A DNA stretch of 18,240 nucleotides from Eimeria necatrix (lineage: Eukaryota > Apicomplexa > Conoidasida > Eucoccidiorida > Eimeriidae). This document shows positions 15,948 through 18,240 of the stretch, piece by piece. The position numbers were made by a program, and so were the translations under genes. Below the pieces are notes generated by a model. It saw only the letters and a list, made by a program, of their open reading frames with translations, was not told the DNA's origin and made no database searches. The stretch is taken from positions 1 to 18,240 of the forward strand of contig NW_013654580.1 of the NCBI RefSeq assembly GCF_000499385.1, in the 5' to 3' direction. Positions within the stretch are counted from its first letter, which is position 1. Every line of letters begins with the position of its first letter.

Positions 15948-16366
15948 TGTAGTGCACAGCGACTACAGCTCCGACTACGCTGCTACCTGCCTCATGAGTA
16001 GAGGCCTATAAAAACATTCTACCTTCGGTGCAACTCTTTGAAGTAAGTGTCTAAATGACATTAAAAATGTAGTTATTTCTCCAGTTTTCAAATTCATTAT
16101 TCTTGAAAATCCCCCACTCGGGGTTCTTGCCTCCTTGGCCCTGTGGAGAGGATTCCTGCACCGGTGCCAGCGCTATCGCCAGCCCAAATATCCAGATATT
16201 CACAGACGCATCTAGTCTATACATGCTAATTTGCTGAAAAACTGCCTTACTTCGATACTAGTGAGAAGTTCCTGTGCTCATTCAGCGAGTTGGCCACTTG
16301 TAGGTCGCCAGCTAGCTATCTTCTTACGGTCACCAGCACGCCCTATTGTAATGCCTGTGCACTACA
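15948..16366 (-). repeat. Type B LTR, minus orientation
   Basis: On the minus strand it begins TGTAGTGCACAGGCATTACA (16,366-16,347) and ends CGCTGTGCACTACA (15,948). It shares gatagctagc, the stem gctggcgatagcgctggcacc and the 3' block cgtagtcggagctg with the other B copies. Flanks AAGGG and CAGAT do not match, so it is not a clean solo insertion and may be the 5' LTR of the element whose protease lies at 15,430-15,624. Confidence 0.8.
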
Positions 16367-16399
16367 CAGATCACTCTATTTGGGCTTGGCTTCAATCCA

Positions 16400-16830
16400 G
16401 TTTCTTCCAGTAACCAAATTGGGAGCTGTTACAGTTGTCTCTGAAAATGGACTCATTGCACTAAACGCGAGCTGCTGTGTCAGCCATTTTGGCTTAACTA
16501 AGGAGAAATCTCTTTGGCATCAGCATTCATGGGTTGGCGAAGTTCTTGAGCCATGGCGATCATTTACGAGAGCTGGCAAAGTGCTCTGCAGTGCTTCGTC
16601 GCACCGACGCAATAAATCTTGGTACTTATGAGCCTTTTCTCGAAGCTATGTGTCTAAAAGGTTCTCTATAGTCTTGTGCAGAATGCGTTCTGTAATTTGT
16701 TAAGACAGCTGGGCATCAAGGTAACCCAACGCTTTGTAGCGCAGAGTAGGAGTTCTTGTCGGCCGACAGGGTGAAACGTCTTTTTGCCCTTTTCTGCGCT
16801 ATAAACTTGGAATAAATTTCCCAGGTAAGG
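16400..16830 (-). pseudogene. gag-like internal remnant next to the inverted type A LTR
   Basis: On the minus strand, directly after the LTR end at 16,831, the frame over about 16,523-16,740 reads YKALGYLDAQLS, TERILHKTIENLLDT and KAHKYQDLLRRCDEALQSTL with only two stops. It is charged and helix-like. It sits where gag should be, but no diagnostic gag motif is present. Confidence 0.4.
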
Positions 16831-17678
16831 TGTAGTACACTGCGTTCGCTACAGCGTCTACAATGCTGCACGGCCCACAACTCGGGCATTCTATGAAATT
16901 TTCTCTACTACCGACGCATCGGTCGCGTAACGTCTACCAATTTATTAAAAAGACCGTTTTGTTTCAAGTTATCGAAACCATATTTCCTAGAATTCACTCC
17001 TCATGGTTCTTGCTTTGCTGGTCCGGCGAGGATGTGACGCGTACCGGTGCCGGCGTTGTCAGCAGCCCCAATCTGAGGCCATTCGTAGACATTTGTAGTT
17101 TATACATGCTAATTTGGTAATAAATTGCTTTTCTATTTTAATAGTAAGACGTTACATTGCTCAATCCGCCCCTCAAGCTCTTAACCGCTCATAGGTCGTC
17201 AGTTAGCTATCCTCTATAGGTCACCAGCAAGTGTAGTGCACAGGCACTACAATAGGGCTTGCTGGTGACCTACAGACGATAGCTAGCTAGCGACCTACAA
17301 GGGGTCGCAACACTGGAGGAGGACAGGACCCTCCTACTAGAATCAAAGTAAGGCAATTTGTCTGCGACTTACTATGCATACGCTAGAGGTGCCTGAAAAT
17401 GCGTGGAGACTGGGGCTGGCGATAGCGCCGGCACCAGTGCAGGCCTCCTCCCCACAGGGCCTACGAGGCGAGCACCCCGAGTGGTGCGAATCGAAACACA
17501 ACAGATTTTGGAAACTTGAGGATAACTGTATTTCGATATATATAAGCTACTGTTTCAAGGAAATGGGCCAACATTAGGTGCCGATCATAGGCCCTGCTCG
17601 AGCGGCAGGATGCAGCATAGTCGCAGCTCTAGGCGCTGTGCACTACAGCAAACCCTGTTGTAGTGACTGCGCACTACA
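16831..17678 (-). repeat. Type A LTR, minus orientation, interrupted by a nested LTR
   Basis: On the minus strand it starts TGTAGTGCGCAGTCACTACA (17,678-17,659), continues to 17,653, resumes at 17,231 and ends gtgtactaca at 16,831. Long identities with 9,964-10,167 (cacatcctcgccggaccagca, accgatgcgtcgg) show it is the same LTR type as the plus-strand element. Without the insert it is about 427 bp. Confidence 0.85.
17232..17647 (+). mobile_element. Solo LTR (type B) nested in the inverted type A LTR
   Basis: A 416-bp copy, TGTAGTGCACAGGCACTACA to GCTGTGCACTACA. Flanks GCAAG (17,227-17,231) and GCAAA (17,648-17,652) are a 5-bp target duplication with one change. Removing it restores the 5' end of the surrounding minus-strand LTR. 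A TATA-like tatatataagc lies at about 17,536-17,546. Confidence 0.85.
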
Positions 17679-17753
17679 GCTTCCCCCCTTGTCGAACTGA
17701 ATCGGCCTACCCAAAACACATTATTTCTGCCTTTTCAGTCTCTATTCCCTTCT

Positions 17754-17806
17754 GAAGCTAGTGCCGTGAGCGCCGTGCTGTGCACGGCGCTCACGGCACT
17801 AGCTTC
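17754..17806. repeat. Perfect 25-bp hairpin with 3-nt loop
   Basis: GAAGCTAGTGCCGTGAGCGC... (17,754-17,778) and its exact reverse complement (17,782-17,806) are separated only by TGT. The surrounding 17,679-17,922 shows no LTR or coding similarity. Confidence 0.9.
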
Positions 17807-17922
17807 TGTGCGCAGCGCTTCCTCCCCAGCTCGTCATTGAACACTGTCATGTAGCGAACGTTGACGGACCCAAACCGCTACGCCTCGGAAGGAGAATGAT
17901 TGTTTCGAGCCTGAAGACGTCT

Positions 17923-18139
17923 TGTAGTGCACAGGCACTACAATGGGGCTTGCTAGTGACCTAGAGACGCTAGCTAGCTAGCGACCTACAAGGGGCCGCA
18001 ACACTGGAGGAGGACAGGACCCTCCTACTAAGATAAAAATAAGGAAAATTGCCTATGAGTTAATATGCATACGTGAAATGTGTGGAAAATGCTTGGAGAC
18101 TGGGCTGGCGATAGCGCCGGCACCAGTGCACACCTCCTC
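17923..18139 (+). repeat. Type B LTR, 5' half, cut by an inverted LTR
   Basis: Begins TGTAGTGCACAGGCACTACA and carries the same blocks as the other B copies (ctagctagctagcgacct, ggaggaggacaggaccctcct, gctggcgatagcgccggcaccagtgc). It stops at 18,139, where a minus-orientation LTR end begins. Confidence 0.85.
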
Positions 18140-18240
18140 TGTAGTGCACTGCGCCCGCAGCTGCGACTACGTGCTTTCAGTCCCTTGGGCAGGGTCTATA
18201 AACTGCACCCTACGCTAGTCCATTTCCTAGAAACTACAGC
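18140..18240 (-). repeat. Type B-like LTR, minus orientation, running off the window
   Basis: Starts TGTAGTGCACTGCGC on the plus strand, i.e. the 3' end of a minus-orientation LTR. The reverse complement reads cgtagtcgcagctgcgggcg near the end and agtttatagaccctgcc further in, comparable to the 3' part of the other copies. It continues past 18,240. Confidence 0.75.

Noticed and set aside
15948..16366. A clean solo LTR with target duplication
   Set aside because: The flanks AAGGG and CAGAT do not match, so it is kept as an LTR of unknown attachment.

Overview
The window looks like nuclear DNA of an apicomplexan of the genus Eimeria. It has pervasive CAG/CTG triplet tracts read as poly-Ala, poly-Gln, poly-Ser, poly-Leu and even poly-Cys, scattered telomere-like AAACCCT/TTTAGGG arrays, an intron-containing gene riddled with homopolymer tracts, and chromodomain-type Ty3 (chromovirus) retroelement remains. 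This combination matches published descriptions of Eimeria chromosomes as alternating repeat-rich and repeat-poor segments. The species cannot be fixed by reading alone.

Region 1 (1 to about 7,400) is repeat-rich. From 1 to 3,170 I see no convincing gene. It holds four interstitial telomere-like arrays, CTG/CAG tracts, two GCTA-based minisatellites, an AT-rich block with a 52-bp direct repeat, and seven of nine copies of a palindromic 14-mer (GGTGTACNNACACC). The one cellular gene lies on the minus strand at 3,171-6,811. It encodes a SET-domain lysine methyltransferase of the Rubisco-LSMT/SETD3 type with an N-terminal membrane segment, a Gly-Ala-Pro collagen-like tract and large homopolymer insertions. 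The SET domain is split by an intron whose boundaries join a recognisable motif exactly.

Region 2 (about 7,400 to 9,343) has balanced composition, no triplet tracts and no gene I can support. It holds one small GC-rich hairpin.

Region 3 (9,344 to 18,240) is a retroelement graveyard. A plus-strand chromovirus (9,344-15,331) has, in order, a 5' LTR, a candidate primer-binding site, gag with two zinc knuckles, protease, reverse transcriptase, RNase H, integrase, a chromodomain, and a 3' LTR cut down to its last ~90 bp. Outermost flanks GCTAT/GCCAT look like an aged 5-bp target duplication. It is dead: several in-frame stops, frameshifts, a missing RT catalytic box, and a 190-bp inverted duplication inside RT. 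Its 5' LTR was hit by a second, ~413-bp LTR with a perfect 5-bp target duplication. To the right lie minus-strand relatives: a protease fragment, a ~419-bp LTR, a gag-like stretch, and another LTR of the first family itself interrupted by a plus-strand LTR. Two more LTRs are nested at the window end. Between them sits an isolated perfect 25-bp hairpin at 17,754-17,806.

The LTR copies form two related types, A (older, ~404-427 bp without inserts) and B (~413-419 bp, inserted into A). Both begin with the same 20-bp hairpin, whose two arms equal the two ends of the LTR.
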